Assembly (NCBI GenBank): GCA_944990035.1
Contig: CALYLX010000160.1
Location: forward strand, 248,001 to 312,000
From: Clitopilus passeckerianus
Lineage: Eukaryota; Basidiomycota; Agaricomycetes; Agaricales; Entolomataceae
Reading direction: 5' to 3'
DNA length: 64,000 nt
The notes under the pieces are model-generated. The model saw only the letters and a list, made by a program, of their open reading frames with translations. It was not told the DNA's origin and made no database searches. This document shows, piece by piece, positions 34,204-45,437 of the stretch. Both the position numbers and the translations under genes were made by a program. The first letter of the stretch is position 1. Every line of letters begins with the position of its first letter.

Positions 34204-37200
34204 TCAAAACGTCAGCGAACCCGGGCAATTCTCGTCAATTGAATCCAGGCGCAGCCTTTTCGATGGGGAATCCGGTTCAAAAAGTCGTCTCTTGAGCGGA
34301 CTTCCTGACTTGGTCGGGCTCTCTGCCACCGTTGGCAAACTACCCGTCTTGAATGGGCTAGCACCCCAACCATTGGTCAACTCCAGCCCAAAACCACCGG
34401 GCATCCTAGAGACGTCAGCCCCAGTTCCGTCCGCGAAGTCTGGGTCCTCCTCATCTCTCGAAGCCTTTTTGCCCCTCTTTGCTTTCTTGGGAGACGGAAC
34501 AAACGCCGTGCTGTTCTTGATCGCGTACTCAATGGACATGATCCTAAAGGATGCACAGAAAAGGGAGGGGGAAACAGATCAAGTCAGAATATGTTTTCTC
34601 TCTTGGGATAATTTACAAAGGAAAACATGGATAATAAAAAGTATCCACCTCTCTTTGAGCTTGATGTTGTCCGGTACGTAGGTCTCCGCCTTCCTGTAGA
34701 GGTCTAGGGCAACCTGCAAGTCACCCCTAAAGAGCAGTCAGCATCAATGAATGAGTGACAATTGAACAACAAACTTTTCAGAATGTGTACGTGCGAGAGC
34801 GACATATGCTCGGCCAGTCTTCTTCTTTGATGTTGGTGATATTACACTTGTGAGTCGGAGCTCCTTCTCGTCGCGCTCACTACAGGAAAAAAGGTTAGCT
34901 GTGGAACATATCCGAGACAACAAACGGATAGAGCTTACAGTCGCTGCTCAAGCTCCTGTATCCGCGACCGGAGCTCGTTATCCGTCAAAGAGTCAGAACC
35001 ACGTTGCTCCTTCCTGGGCGACTTCGACTTCGACCTGTACTCGCTCGAACCACGCCGTTCCCGTTCGCGCTCGTATTCCAAATCTCTCGCCCGCCTCTCG
35101 GCATCCTCCTTCTCACGCTGCCTGTGGATATCAGCCATCCTCTTCGCAACCTCCGCTTCAACCGCTGCTTCAACGACTTTGGATATCTGGAAAAAAATCT
35201 TATTAGTACAACTGCACCCAGCAGCCTATCATCTATCGACTGCCTCCTGCCCCTCTTCTTCCCCCAGAGGGAGTTACAGAGGAGCAAGGAACAGACGAGA
35301 AGAACCAGCATAGAAACAGCCAGAAATTTGAAACCTACCCGTTCATTGATCTCTTTCTCACTCATCCCCATCCCCAAACTACCCGAGCGATTCGATGACG
35401 GTTGATCTACCTCGTCATCCTTTTCGTTGATCGCATGGAGCCCAACCCCATTCCCAAGGCCTCCAGGCACCACCATTGGTAGGAAGCCTGCCCCTCCAGC
35501 GCTAAATGCCGATGATAATCGAGGTACCCTCGAGATCTTGTTGACAGGGGCAAGCGAGTGCCTTGAACGTGCGGGGCCAACACCGACGCCTGAGCCAGTC
35601 GTTGATACGGACTGGAGGACCGCGGGAGCAAGCTTGGGTGGTGGGGGTTGCATCGCTGCGAAGTGCGGCTTTGGAGCGGGCCGGTTGTCTATAGCGAAAG
35701 GAAGGAAGACGTCAGGAACGGAGGATAACATGTGGCGTAACCAAGAGAAGATGATGCTTACCTCGCTCGTTAATGACCGGCTTGTTCTCTATGTTCTTGG
35801 TCCGGACTGCGAAGCTATCGATGTCGTCAGTATGTGAAATGGAGGCGGAGCTAAGAGGAAGTTGCCTACTTGAGGGTATTAAGGGTATCTTGGCGGAACT
35901 TATTTCCTGGTGCGAGGTTGCATATCAACAGACCTACAGAAGAACCGCCGAGAGCATCTTGGAGGATTCTAGTGAGCTTCGAGTTGCGATATGGTATACG
36001 TGACTGTCGCTATGTCAGCGGACTGAACGGCCGAAAAAACCGATGAGATACATACTGCTCCTTGATTGAGGGCATGTACCACTTGCCCCAGGACGCTTAG
36101 CGACTTGTTGATCGCCGATGACTCCGCCATCCGTGAGGGGTCGTTCCCAGTAAGCTGAGGATACCATGTGAGCTTGCTGCGATTTCAGCAAGAAAACAGG
36201 GACGTACCTTATTATTCTCAGATCCCGCGAGATCCACGAGATTAATCTTGCCGACCAATGCTACAGAGGATCACGGGCTGTTAGGCGCTGAATAGCTAAT
36301 ACTCGGAGAAAAGAACATACTCCTATCCTCGGCGGGATCCGATATCTTGACCTCGATTGTTAGAACTGCATGCGAGCGAGATGAGGCACGGTTCAGGTTC
36401 GTCGCACCAACGGAACGGTGCTTGGTTGCTCGACTAATGGATGGTGTCAGATGACTTGTAAGCGATTTCATTGAGGTTGATATTCGAACCTGTAGATTGC
36501 TTCGAACTCGTCAACCGTTTCAATCGGCTCAGAGCTTAGATTGGCCACGAAGACCATTCCAGCGTCATTCTCCCTGACCGGGAGTTTAGGTGCCTGAGCA
36601 GTCGTCTATTAGGTGAGAAAAGTAGCACAGAGGGTTCATGACATACGCTGTCTCGCGTTACAAGCAAGTCGTAGCATTCGTCTTTGTAGATTTCCATGTA
36701 GGACATAGATAATGAAACTTGATGTGATTTAACCTTGGCTTTCTTCTCAAATAGTGCCTATTGAAAGTATAAATATCGGTGTTATCGTCGACGAAGTAAC
36801 ACTGAATACTCACCTGCAGGGTCCGCGGAATAACACCTGGCTGTGTGGATGTTCCTTGCATAGTATGTGTCTTGCCTGACGACGTGACGCCGTAGGCAAA
36901 TATGGTAACAGTCTGTAGTATCCAGGTAGGAGGGACATCTTTAGCGTTCGTTGCTCAAAGGAAAAAGGTGAAGTAGCCCACCACTCCCGTGAAGACCACG
37001 TCGATCATAGGTCGAACGTCGTTTTCGAAGATTTCTTCTTGGGTAGAGTTCTGGTCATAGCAACTGGATAGTCTGTTTACGTGGCAGGTCTCAGCACAGT
37101 TTTAGCCTCTTCAAAGTCAAGGACTCACGGAAACTTGAATATTTGTGATGGATCTCTTGGGTTCGGCACGCTAATGAAGGTGCCACCAGCACCAAACGAC

Positions 37201-37313
37201 GATTCTGCTGAGCCATCACCGCCATGGCAAACTTTCACACATTGGTCGTCAATCTCTCCTTCTATCCTTGGCCTGAGTCTTGCTGCAATCTTTATTTTGG
37301 CGGTTGTTGCCAT
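34204..37313 (-). CDS. Kinesin-10 (Kid/KIF22-like) motor, 720 aa
   Basis: Plus-end microtubule motor acting on chromosomes or the spindle. Fifteen minus-strand exons: 37313-37129, 37072-36982, 36912-36814, 36757-36647, 36593-36490, 36433-36321, 36260-36208, 36154-36056, 36003-35870, 35814-35762, 35688-35339, 35186-34939, 34879-34775, 34726-34649 and 34543-34204. The motor domain starts at the N-terminus (KIKIAARLRP). P-loop GVTSSGKT is at residues 100-107, switch I in NLNRASSRSH, switch II LVDLAGSE, and the neck entry FAVRTKNIENKPVINE is typical of kinesin-10. A Pro/Gly-rich region, a short basic coiled coil and a TPR-like helix pair (GDLQVALDLYRKAETYVPDN) follow, then a basic Ser/Pro tail with KRGKK and PLKRR. 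Confidence 0.92.
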
Positions 37314-37492
37314 CGATGTCGGTCTTGAAGGCGACGTTGAGCTTGACGGTGAGGAGTTTGTTGACTGTCGCCACAGCCACCGTCCATGTAAACCGCGTCA
37401 GTCACATGACCGTTCCTGCCATTTTGCTAAATCGGGAAGTAGCACTGGATTACGTGAGCGAACAATCTTTTTCCAGACCCTCAGTCTCCAGA
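37314..37492. promoter_or_regulatory. Shared 179-bp divergent promoter of kinesin-10 and Rpf2
   Basis: The two start codons face away from each other with only 179 bp between them, so both promoters must lie here or overlap the opposite 5' UTR. No TATA box is visible. Confidence 0.7.
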
Positions 37493-38727
37493 ATGCTGAG
37501 GACGATGTGAGTGCTTTGTATCTGCTTTGGCTCAGCGAACTCAATAAAACGACTTGAGAAAACCAAAAAATGCTAGGGTAAAGCGTGCACTTGATGCTCG
37601 GGCCCCGAAAGAGCTAGAAGATGAACGGATTACAGTTTTTGTGAAGGGAACTCACACTGGAGAGGTCTTGAATGGTGCCATGAAGGAGCTGGTACGGCTT
37701 AGCTTGAAAACCTGTCGGCCTTTCCTAACCTGCTTTGGTATCTTTAGATGGCCTTGAAACGCCCGAATGCGATTTCGTTCTCAAAAAAGAACGAGATTCA
37801 CCCTTTTGATGGTGCTTCGAATTCCTCATCGTCTCTGGAATTCTGGTCGCAGAAAAACGATGCAACGATGTTTCTCATCGGTCAGAGCAACAAGAAAAGA
37901 CCAAATGGTCTCACATTCGCCAGGATGTACGATGGTAGGGTGCTCGATATGATGGAAGTCGGAGTCGATGGCTGGACCAGCATGGACGCCTTCAAGGTCG
38001 GTCCTACTTCTACAGTTTACAACCCCCGAACTCATCTTCCATCCCTCATTTTCAGACCCCAAAATCCACTCCAGGACACAAGCCATTAATGCATTTCGCC
38101 TCTGAACTCTTTGACACCCACCCCCGCTACCAACAACTCAAGTCGATGCTCATGAGCTTCTTCAACGGTCAAGAAATCGACGGAATCTCATTAAAAGGCC
38201 TCGAGCACGTTATCAGCGTCTCCTGCGGCCCCACCCCCGCTTCCCTGAATAGCGCTACCTCCACTGTGACCCTCCCAGATTCGAAACCCACAGACACTTC
38301 GAGTTTCCCAAAAGTCCACATCCGGACGTTCACCACAAAACTCCTCAACTCTGGAACTCGTATTCCCCGAGTTGAGTTGGTGCCGATGGGGCCCAACTTT
38401 GACATGTCGTTACGGCGGCACACAGATCCTGATCCTGAGGTGCTGAAGGCGGCTCTGAAGAGGCCGAAGGTCAAGAAGACTGAGATCGAGAGTGGGTTGG
38501 GCAAGAAGAGGAAGAATATTGAGGTTGATGAGATGGGTGATATGAGAGGAAGGATCCATATCGCTAAGCAGGATTTGAGCAAATTGCAGACGAGGAAGAT
38601 GAAGGGGCTGAAAGGGGGAGACGTTGATGTTGATATGGAGGAGTTTGAGGAGTCAGGTAGCGAAGGTGAGGGTGAGGATGCTGTCCCAGCGGATGGTGGC
38701 CATAGGAAGAGGAGAAAATCGGATTAA
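37493..38727 (+). CDS. RPF2: Ribosome production factor 2 (Rpf2, Brix domain), 355 aa
   Basis: Nucleolar factor that with Rrs1 brings the 5S RNP (5S rRNA, uL5, uL18) into pre-60S particles. Exons 37493-37506, 37559-37691, 37748-37996 and 38056-38727. The first exon is only 14 nt; it supplies MLRT and joins to IKPKNARVKRALDARAPK, the typical Rpf2 N-terminus. The Brix domain covers about residues 30-240 (LKRPNAISFSKKNEIHPFD, SQKNDATMFLIGQSNKKRPN, VELVPMGPNFDMSLRRH). The C-terminal tail is Lys/Arg-rich then acidic (GSEGEGEDAV) and ends in a basic cluster. Divergent from the kinesin, convergent with the oxidase downstream. Confidence 0.95.
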
Positions 38728-38801
38728 TAGCCTATCCTCTCTATCCATTGTACTTTGCTAGGCGTTGTATATCCAGATATCTTGCATGTCTACGGATACA
38801 T

Positions 38802-40010
38802 TCACAGTGCCTTGACGAGTTTGACTATCTCCTCTGCACATCCCCACGAGCTCTGCCAACCAGCCCCAGAATGTCCATAATTGTGCAGCACTGGTATCTT
38901 TCGCTCTCCTTCCTGAACGCTTGTAGTATCCTCTCCCCTTTCCAATCTAATCCCGCCATGTCGCCCCGGTCGAAAACCAACCACTTCTCTGAGTACAATT
39001 GGATTCAGATCTTCCGGCTGTGGTTCCCGACCATTGGATCGAGCAGCTTCTGGCGCAAGCTCGGGCATAAGCTTTAGAGCACGTTTCTTGATATCTTCCG
39101 TAGTCTCCGCTCGAGGTTCGGCCGTCCTTGATGAAATTTTAGGTCCTCCTCGGATAGAATAATGTTATGGGATAGATCACATACCAATCATTGACCTCCC
39201 TCGTCCCACCAATGACAACCTCTCCACTTCTCCTTGGAATAACGTACGTCCGTTCGGGCCCATTCTCCCGATCCACCTGAAGAGTTCTCCCTTCTTTAAC
39301 CCATGGAGCGTTTAGCACTAAGACCTGCCCTCGGATTGGATACATCTTCTCATCGTGAACGTCCGTAAGTCTCAGCGAGCCCAAGCCAGTGCAGTTCACC
39401 ACAGCAAATGGTTCGGCGTCATTGGGGGCGTATTGCAAGGCTTCAAAGAGGGAGGAGAAAGCAACTCGAGTGAGTGTCCCACCCAAGGACTCGAACCGAG
39501 CTTTGAGCTTAGTGAGGTAGGCCGCCGTGTCGATCGTGACTGTGGTGAACGAAACCGCATGGTGAATACCCGAAGGTAGCTCATCTGTTGAATACACTCG
39601 GAACTATGGAATGGACATTTAGCCATATCAGTAACGACCTCTAACGCATGGAATGATTATGGAGTACTGACATCTGGATGTCCTTTGAAGAAACCAATAT
39701 GTTTCTCTCCCTTGTTACCATAACATTCAATCTGGACAATCTTCATAAGACCAGAGTGGTCTCCTTCCTTCTCTTCCTCGTCCCAGAAGACATCGAACGT
39801 TCGGCGATCAAGCATGTGCTGCCGTTGATCATCGTTGGCGGCGAAGGATAGATGGTGTGCCCCGGCCGCCGAGGAGGTATATTGGACAGATAGTGGGTCA
39901 CCTGGAAGATGGGAAGCGATGATCGATACTTTGTAACCAGCTTCAAGAAGCTTGATAGCAGTTGTCAGCCCGATAACGCCTGCGCCACAAATTAAGATGG
40001 ATTTGGACAT
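38802..40010 (-). CDS. D-amino-acid oxidase, 360 aa
   Basis: FAD flavoenzyme that deaminates D-amino acids to 2-oxo acids with release of H2O2 and ammonia. Minus-strand exons: 40010-39672, 39603-39185 and 39126-38802. The N-terminal dinucleotide-binding motif ILICGAGVIGL is at residues 5-15. AAGAHH follows the FAD site. The C-terminal signature HNYGHSGAGWQSSWGCA is diagnostic of DAAO. The protein ends in KAL rather than a canonical SKL-type peroxisomal signal, so its location is uncertain. An ATG at 40073 is in frame and would add 21 residues. The start at 40010 places the FAD motif at the usual distance from the N-terminus. Confidence 0.93.
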
Positions 40011-40714
40011 GGGAGTGCTTGTTATGGAATGTTGTGGGCTGCCTAGAACTGTGAAATTGAAGGCACTAGCCAAGATGGTCCCTTGGCTTTATACGCAGAC
40101 TGCGCCCCGCCTTATATCGAATGCAGAAAACATATCGAGTGCTGTGTCAGTGAAGGTTGCGACGTTCGTGGACATCAGATTGGGGTGTTCGAGGGAATAA
40201 GGCGCCTCTGGCCTACCCTTAACCCGAAGTGACAGTGAAAGGTATGCACCATCACCGCGACTGTCACTCCCTTCAAGTTCAAGAGATTTCTCCGGACACA
40301 AAGGTGTGCCGGTTGTACTTGGCATGTCTCGTTGAAATGTACCTGTGCTCATGGCCTGAATGAACAATTGCGGCGTAGTGTCACTGGACTGACGAACCCC
40401 TTCGATGACGACTCCTGCGATGAAACCCTTGAAAAGACTAGGTTGCTCTGCAGATGACCTCAGATAACTTCTGGCTTTGGTTAGCCGAGGACGTTTCCGC
40501 TCATGTGTTTATCATACCGAAGCTCATTGGCCATGTGGCTGGTGACAATCTGAAGGCGAAAGAGAACCGGGTTCTTTGTCTACCTGACCTCTCCACAAGG
40601 TCTGCTGTCCGAGGACTTACGCAGGTACCGAATAGCTCAGCCTGTCAGGTATAAAGCTTCACAACTTCGAGCCGTTAATGCACCACTTATAGGCTTGAAT
40701 ATCTATCCTCAAAT
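40011..40714. other. Intergenic, no supported gene
   Basis: Lies between the divergent oxidase and the helical-protein gene. A 92-codon open frame on the minus strand (40089-40367) has no recognisable motif and no exon partner; it is probably chance. Confidence 0.5.
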
Positions 40715-41984
40715 ATGTCCACTACAGAAGGTTTGTTTACGTCGAGGGACCTTGTAGTCCGTGCTTACCTATCGCCTCCCTCTCAGCGATCAATGTCAAC
40801 GACAACACGCATCAGGTCGCCCGAGTCAAGCAGCTCGTGGCCGACATTACTCGGATGCAAGCTGACGTCTGTCAAGTCATGGAAGACGCCATCTCCACGA
40901 TTGGGAACAGTCTGAAGACATTTGACTATATTGCTCAAAGAGAAGGCTTCGCCAACTTTGACGACTTTGAGAAGAAGGCCTTTGGTCACCTCACCGGGGA
41001 GCAACAAAAGACCCTCGGCCAGATGAAGGAGAATATTGAAAATCTGGATAGCAACTTGGCCCTTTCTCACAGGATCTTCAGAGCGGTCATCTCGATTGCA
41101 GCACTGGATTTGGGGGGTAGGTGAGCCAATCCTTTCCAGTCAATAACATGCACTCATCCTCCTTCGTTAGAGCGCTCCAAAGCTCCAGCTGACCTGGAAA
41201 CGGGACAAGCTTTGATTTATGGCTTTACCTCCCTTGCTGCAGCTTTCTATAGAGCCAATACAGGTCCGTTTGCCGTCGTGTACTCATCTGAGTCGCGGCG
41301 CTAATCTTCTATAATTTGAGGTTTCCTTGATGATGCAGCAAAACTCTTTGCTTTCGGAAAGGAAACCCTCAACGTTGTTCTGGCCGGGAACCAGCTCCCA
41401 GAGGACGCGGAGAAAGCTCTGGGGTATGCACAAACTGGTGGTCAGGTGGCGCTTGACATCGTCGCCGCTATTAATCTTGATGAAGTTGCTCACTTTAATG
41501 TTGGCGAACTAAAGTCGTAAGTATAGTTAGTTTCTTCACGGTCCACTACACTAAGTTCTAACTCGACTTTGAAGGATAATTCAGAAACTTTGCGTTGGTC
41601 GATTCCTTGCCGCTACCATTCACTCCGAGGCCGCTACCCTTGCTAGATATAGAAACGTGACCCACGAACTCATTCAAAACAAAGTTAAGCATATAAAGTC
41701 CGTAGAAAGTGGGCAAGAGACCGCCGAACAGGCAAAGGAGGGGATGAAATCCAAGTTACGAGGACTATCAGAAGAATTTACCAATGTACGCGTTCTTCAA
41801 GGCTCCGCTTCTGTCACAGCTTCACTGAGCACCGCTGGTAAACCAGATTTTGACCCAAGTCGCTGAAGTTACTCCAGGCGCAGTTTCCCATAAGTTGGAG
41901 AAGATGGACGAGTCTGGTGCTTGGAAGGATGACGATCCCAGCTTGTCCCAAATCCAGAAGATAATCGAGAGTACAGAAGTATAG
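40715..41984 (+). CDS. Uncharacterised helical protein next to the NACHT gene, 327 aa
   Basis: Six exons: 40715-40730, 40787-41116, 41171-41263, 41321-41516, 41575-41785 and 41847-41984; all phases close. I do not recognise a family. The protein looks almost fully alpha-helical, with heptad-like segments at residues 15-105 and 230-290. A central, more hydrophobic part includes RAVISIAALDLGG and YGFTSLAAAFYRANTGFLDD. That layout (long helices around a hydrophobic hairpin) recalls alpha-helical pore-forming proteins, but this is only a shape-based guess. There is no signal peptide. It is upstream of the NACHT NTPase on the same strand with 288 bp between them, so a functional link is plausible but unproven. 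Confidence 0.75.
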
Positions 41985-42272
41985 AGAGTCTCTAATATCT
42001 ACCTTTGTAGATCCGGTTTGCAACCTCAGCTTTTACATTTTTAAGAGTGTCCAGAGAGCTTCCAAGAGAAGATTTACATGGTTTGAGGGGGAATTATACG
42101 TGCATACCAGAGTACTTATAGCCAGAACACCAAAGTTGGCCGCCGCGCCTGTGCATGTGCGCCTCAACGATGCATTGTTCCTCGGAATGATGGAACGGAT
42201 AGGCGATGCAGGTATCAAGGGCGGGGAATCCTGTGAATAGGCGCCCAGCTTCTTGTCCTCGTACTTCCACTG

Positions 42273-44365
42273 ATGCAGCCGCCAGAGGGCGACAACAACA
42301 AAGGCACCAATGCCAAGCTCAACATCCAAGGTTCTACTTTAACAAGCTTGCGAGATATGCTTATCCATGTCACCCAAAATCAAGCTCCTCCCAAAGGCAT
42401 GTCGGAACCGAGTCATCATATGTTATCGCCGACACTCACAAACCTACAGACTCCATGGAAATTCTTAAAACGCATGTCGCGTTTGGAGCTCTCTTCAACT
42501 CTGGCGAACGCTTCGACCCTCCGAAATGTCATAAAGATACCCGAAAAGCTGTCCTAGGCAGCATCGATCGCTGGGCTCATGACCTTGATGATCCTTCGGA
42601 GCCTATCCTGTGGCTGCGCGGTGCAATGGGAGCGGGGAAATCTGCCATCGCACAGACATCTGCCGAGCGATGGGCAACGTTGAAGCTTTTGGCAGCCAGC
42701 TTTTTCTTTTCACGAACCGGAAGCGGCCGAAACGAGAGCACGCATTTCATTCCGACACTTGCGTATCAAATTACGCTTTCTATTCCGTCTACTCGACCAC
42801 ATATAGAACGTGCAATTCTGAATGACATCGGCTTATTCAGAAAAGGTCTATTGCATCAAATGCAGGAGCTCATTATTCAACCTATAACTGCGGCAGGTTT
42901 GGAAGGCGGTTTGGGGCAACATATTATTGTAATAGACGGGCTGGATGAGTGCTGTCAGAAAATTGCTGGGAAGGATCACGAGGCTCAGCAGCGCGAAATA
43001 CTCGAGGCTATCACATTGTACGCTAGCCAACCCAACTGTCCCATTCGCTTCCTTATCATCAGCCACCCCGAACACCAAATCCGCACCAGTTTCATGCATA
43101 CCCCCCTCACCACTTTGTCTCGCGTCATTGTCTTGGATGATACACAGAACCCAAACGCTGATATCGAGTTATTTCTCAATTGCAGCTTTGATGAGCTCCG
43201 GCACAAACACCCCTATCTCGATTCATCATGGCCACCCGAAGGCACCATTTCCCAGCTGCTTCAGAAATCATCTGGTCACTTCATTTATGCCTCTACGGCA
43301 GCTCGATATTTGCAGCGTCCTCGGCAGGACCCCAGAGCCGCTCTCAGAACTATCTTAAACATTGATGCTGCAACCGATGCGAGGGAGTCCCCGTTTGCTG
43401 AGCTCGATGCATTGTATCTCCTCATCATGCGCTCAGTGTTGCCGGAGTCGCTTCCCGTTGTTCACAACATCTTTGAGCTCATTTGCTTCCACAAATATAT
43501 CCATCCCCAGAATCTCAGGCGCCTCAGGCGTTCCAGAGTATTTAATGGCTGTGAATACTTATCTCCGGTCTCCCTGGAACGCTACCTCTTTCTACCGCCA
43601 GGATCTGTCCTTGTGGATCTGCACTCGATCCTGGAAATTCCATCGGATGTCATATCAAAGGAATTTCCTATTCGATTCATCCATGCCTCATTCAGTGAAT
43701 TCCTTACAAACTGGTCTCGGTCTGACTCTTTCGGTGTTGAGAAGGATGCGGCAGTTTCTCGGCGTCTGCCAATTCAGCTGAAGCATGTTTTTATACAGTC
43801 TCTACAACCAGATTTTGGGTATGGGCTGGGGTGTATGTATGACGGATTCACATATGAGCTACTGACGGCAATCAAAAATGGCGACTTGTCTCCACCTCCA
43901 GGTTTTGTCGAAGGGTTGGCAGCTTTGATTGGGGATGACAAGGAAGTGTCTGCAGGTTATGCGCGTAGTGCAAACTTAGCTCATTTTGGGATGGAACGAC
44001 ATTGCCGGGAGCTTGAGAAACGCTTGTTTAGACGAAGGATCAACATTGGTTCTACGGTGATCGGGATTGAGATTCTCCTAGCGTACTTGGAGGTATGTAG
44101 CCGGAATCAAGGGCCTCCCCCGACAAATCTGACTTTCTTCTCGTACTCGTAGAAACATGGAGTCCGCAACTTCAAGCCGTTATCTAAAGGGTACGAACTC
44201 CGGGAAGGAAAACTCGTTTCTCCACCCCCTCGAGAAAATGTTTCTTCACCCTCTCGAGACAACGTTTCTGTGCCCCATCGTGGCCAAAAGAGTGGGAGGA
44301 GAAGCTTTGGGCAACGGCTCTATAGGTTGCGGCGGCGGCTTTCCGCCATCGTGTTTTGGCGTTGA
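42273..44365 (+). CDS. NACHT-domain (STAND) NTPase, NLR-like, 659 aa
   Basis: Signal-transduction NTPase of the fungal NLR-like class. Exons 42273-42396, 42450-44092 and 44153-44365; the first intron is of GC-AG type (AAAG|gcatgt). Residues 1-43 carry the motif NIQGSTLTSLRDMLIHVT (17-34). The Agaricomycete pre-NACHT block SGERFDPPKCHKDTRKAV follows. Walker A is GAMGAGKSA (99-107) and Walker B is IIVIDGLDEC (200-209). A winged-helix-like region extends to about residue 585. No WD40, ankyrin or TPR sensor repeats follow; the protein ends in a basic tail containing a small internal repeat (PPRENVSSPSRDNVSVPHR). So it is either a repeat-less NLR or a truncated one. A start in the continuous frame at 42206 is possible but gives an unlikely N-terminus. 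Confidence 0.88.
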
Positions 44366-45437
44366 GCTGGGTCTCATAGTTGTCTTGGAGGTTTGAATCG
44401 GTTCAAGCATTTGTACTCGTATTGACTCGAATATTACGCAAAGTCTTCATAAACAAATATGTCAAACGAGTTAAGAAAAAGGTTCGTCATCAGATGACAA
44501 CCTCGGGGACTTGACACTCGAAGATTGTGCAACCCACGGGTTGGTTCGTCTTTGTTGGTTCTACGCTTTTTGGGCTCAGATGTTGCCGCTGTCGGCTTCC
44601 CGCTACAAACCATCTCCTCTAAACACGACTCTCTGCCTGCCACACCTCTGAATTGTGTTATCTTTTCCTCAAAAGGAGGAGTGTGATAGTTGTATTCAGA
44701 AAATCTACGTTTTCATCTCGAATCCTCGATCAATGGACCTGGTGAACGTCGATGATGGTGAGAGCGAGCTCCTGTATTGAAGTGCCAACCGCTGCATCAT
44801 GCATAATCTCTAACTCCGTCCATCTACTCTTCTAGTATCGCTACTACCCCTCCCGGTCAAGCTCCTGTTGCGGAACCCCTTCACGTGCGGAGCCTGGTGG
44901 TTACACAGAGGCAGATGTATAGAAAGGTCAAATCTGAAGGTTTTCTAATTGTCGGCCGATATGATGTCCTTGTAACTCTTACTGCGTGACCTAACTCACT
45001 TCCTTTGCGTTGCCTTTCGTCCCTTTTTTATACCGTACTTTGCATAGACGGAATAGTCAATAGTTGAGAGAGAAAGTTAAAAAGATTCGTCGCTGCCGAT
45101 GTCGATGAGCGTCTTTCCAACTCCTAACCCTAGACCACAAGCGCTCATGTAGCATTGCCATCAAAGTTTCCAAAAGCGTTGGGTTTAAATAGAGCCCTTA
45201 GCGTTCTTCCCACTCCTGAGCCTCGAGCCCCCAACATGCTGCACCCTTACATCCGTCAGTTTCCGAGAATTACATTAAATCGTATCGGGAACCGAGCAAT
45301 ATGTAACTCGGATTTCCTCAACCTTCTTCCCGGAGCCTCCTTGTTGCTGGAAGCCAGCACTGTCTAGCATTCACGGGCTCAAAGGTGAGGTTGTCCACGC
45401 CAAGTTCTGTCCACATATTAGCTAAGGCTGTTGTGCT
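44366..45437. other. Intergenic, no gene seen
   Basis: About 1.1 kb between the NACHT and F-box genes. Short similar C/T-rich words around 45110-45225 (CCTAACCCTAGACC, CCCACTCCTGAGCC) hint at an old local duplication. No frame is convincing. Confidence 0.5.

Noticed and set aside
40089..40367. 92-codon minus-strand frame
   Set aside because: No recognisable motif or exon partner; likely chance.
42033..42329. 98-codon minus-strand frame with a hydrophobic start
   Set aside because: It overlaps the first NACHT exon and has no supporting motif.
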